The position numbers and the translations under genes are program-made. A DNA stretch of 39,558 nucleotides, taken from NCBI GenBank assembly GCA_013423325.1, contig BLJB01000542.1, forward strand, positions 1 through 39,558. The letters run 5' to 3'. The notes under the pieces were generated by a model. That model saw only the letters and a list, made by a program, of their open reading frames with translations, had not been told where the DNA came from and did no database searches. This DNA comes from Usnea hakonensis (Eukaryota; Ascomycota; Lecanoromycetes; Lecanorales; Parmeliaceae). This document shows positions 39,115-39,558 of this stretch, piece by piece (position 1 is the first letter of the stretch; each line of letters begins with the position of its first letter).

Positions 39115-39165
39115 TGACTGCGTGGAGAGACTTGAACTCTCAGAAGGTATAGAAACCGGTATTAA
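39115..39165 (-). repeat. tRNA T-arm-like unit, copy A
   Basis: On the minus strand GAGAG-TTCAAGT-CTCTC forms a perfect 5-bp stem with a seven-base T loop, then a 7-nt tail like an acceptor 3' half. It is preceded by TTAATACCGG and TATACCTTCT, shared with copy B. No matching 5' acceptor half is visible upstream. Confidence 0.55.
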
Positions 39166-39496
39166 TAAGTTCCTTGCACTTGATAGTCTACGATCCCCAA
39201 GGGTGTCCTGTTCGGTAGCTAGCAGGCTAACACGTCCACCGGTAGAGACCAGCTTCGGTCCACGCCGCCGACACGTGGTAGCCACCGATCGGATGGTTTT
39301 TATAAGCGATTTCCCTTGTGTGCGACAGGGCGCGATCCTGTCTGTTTCAGCCTGTATCTAGGCCCATCCATGTATAGAGTTTACCCGTGTCGGAACCCAG
39401 GCATTAGCATCCCCGCTGGCCCACCCTCGAGCTCACGTTGATGCCCGCTCTGGTACCTGAAGGGTACCCGTGTCGAAATTTCTCTCTCTCAGCTAA

Positions 39497-39548
39497 TGAC
39501 TGCTAGAAGGGACTTGAACCCTTAAGAGGTAGAGAAAATCGGTCTTAA
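39497..39548 (-). repeat. tRNA T-arm-like unit, copy B
   Basis: Minus strand AAGGG-TTCAAGT-CCCTT: same loop as copy A, but the stem differs by paired changes that keep all five pairs. The flanks align with copy A base by base. The possible 5' half would lie beyond the right edge. Confidence 0.55.
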
Positions 39549-39558
39549 CGATATATCT

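Larger units (their letters stand above)
38681..39558 (-). mobile_element. Probable 5' region of the LINE with two tRNA-like units
   Basis: This lies upstream of ORF1 in element orientation and has normal GC content. No ORF with motifs is found on either strand. It contains two related elements about 382 nt apart (39115-39165 and 39497-39548) with tRNA T-arm-like hairpins. It could be an untranslated leader with repeated monomers, or a different element next to the LINE. Confidence 0.45.

Overview
The window looks like nuclear DNA of a filamentous ascomycete (Pezizomycotina). Genes carry short GT-AG introns (about 48-260 nt) with CTAAC/CTGAC-like branch sites. Protein families are typical of moulds: Zn2Cys6 regulator, RTA1 membrane protein, PTR2 peptide transporter, HET-domain protein, and a fungal ATP-grasp protein of the 'solid-state culture' type. 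The right end is a repeat block bearing the signature of repeat-induced point mutation (RIP), with CpA/TpG almost absent and CpG kept. I cannot name a genus.

Layout. 1-0.5 kb: 5' part of a Sulfotransfer_4-type P-loop gene (minus strand, runs off the left edge). 2.4-4.4 kb: Zn2Cys6 regulator (minus) whose zinc cluster can only be read through a 2-nt microexon. It is divergent from an RTA1-like membrane protein (5.0-6.2 kb, plus). 6.6-9.2 kb: secreted-type amidase (minus). 9.9-11.6 kb: intronless SprT-like metalloprotease with low-complexity tails (minus). 12.0-13.5 kb: decayed MFS transporter (minus). 14.9-16.3 kb: ATP-grasp gene broken by one in-frame TAG (plus). 16.7-17.5 kb: Cys-rich hypothetical (minus). 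18.4-20.5 kb: large multi-pass membrane protein (plus). 21.75-22.9 kb: HET-domain pseudogene with four in-frame stops and no frameshift, joined in frame to a P450 heme-loop fragment (minus). 23.9-25.9 kb: PTR2 (plus). 27.3-28.3 kb: SDR oxidoreductase (minus). 29.4-30.2 kb and 31.5-32.6 kb: two hypothetical genes, the second with a 19-bp frameshifting tandem duplication at its 5' end.

33-39.6 kb is repeat DNA. It holds a RIP-destroyed Ty3/gypsy chromovirus relic (integrase and chromodomain, minus). Next come a GC-rich island with inverted repeats and a 1-kb minisatellite that passes from unmutated to fully RIP-mutated along its length. Last is ORF1 (gag-like) of a Tad1-type LINE (minus) with TAG stops and Cys-to-Tyr changes in its zinc knuckles, preceded by two copies of a tRNA-T-arm-like element.

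How the parts relate. The regulator, RTA1, amidase and the dead MFS transporter could be a former small metabolic or detoxification group, but there is no PKS, NRPS or terpene synthase, so no biosynthetic cluster is claimed. Three broken genes, an interstitial telomere-type repeat at 18.1 kb and the RIP block together suggest an accessory, possibly subtelomeric, region. Most exon models were assembled by hand; where given, exon sums divide by three.
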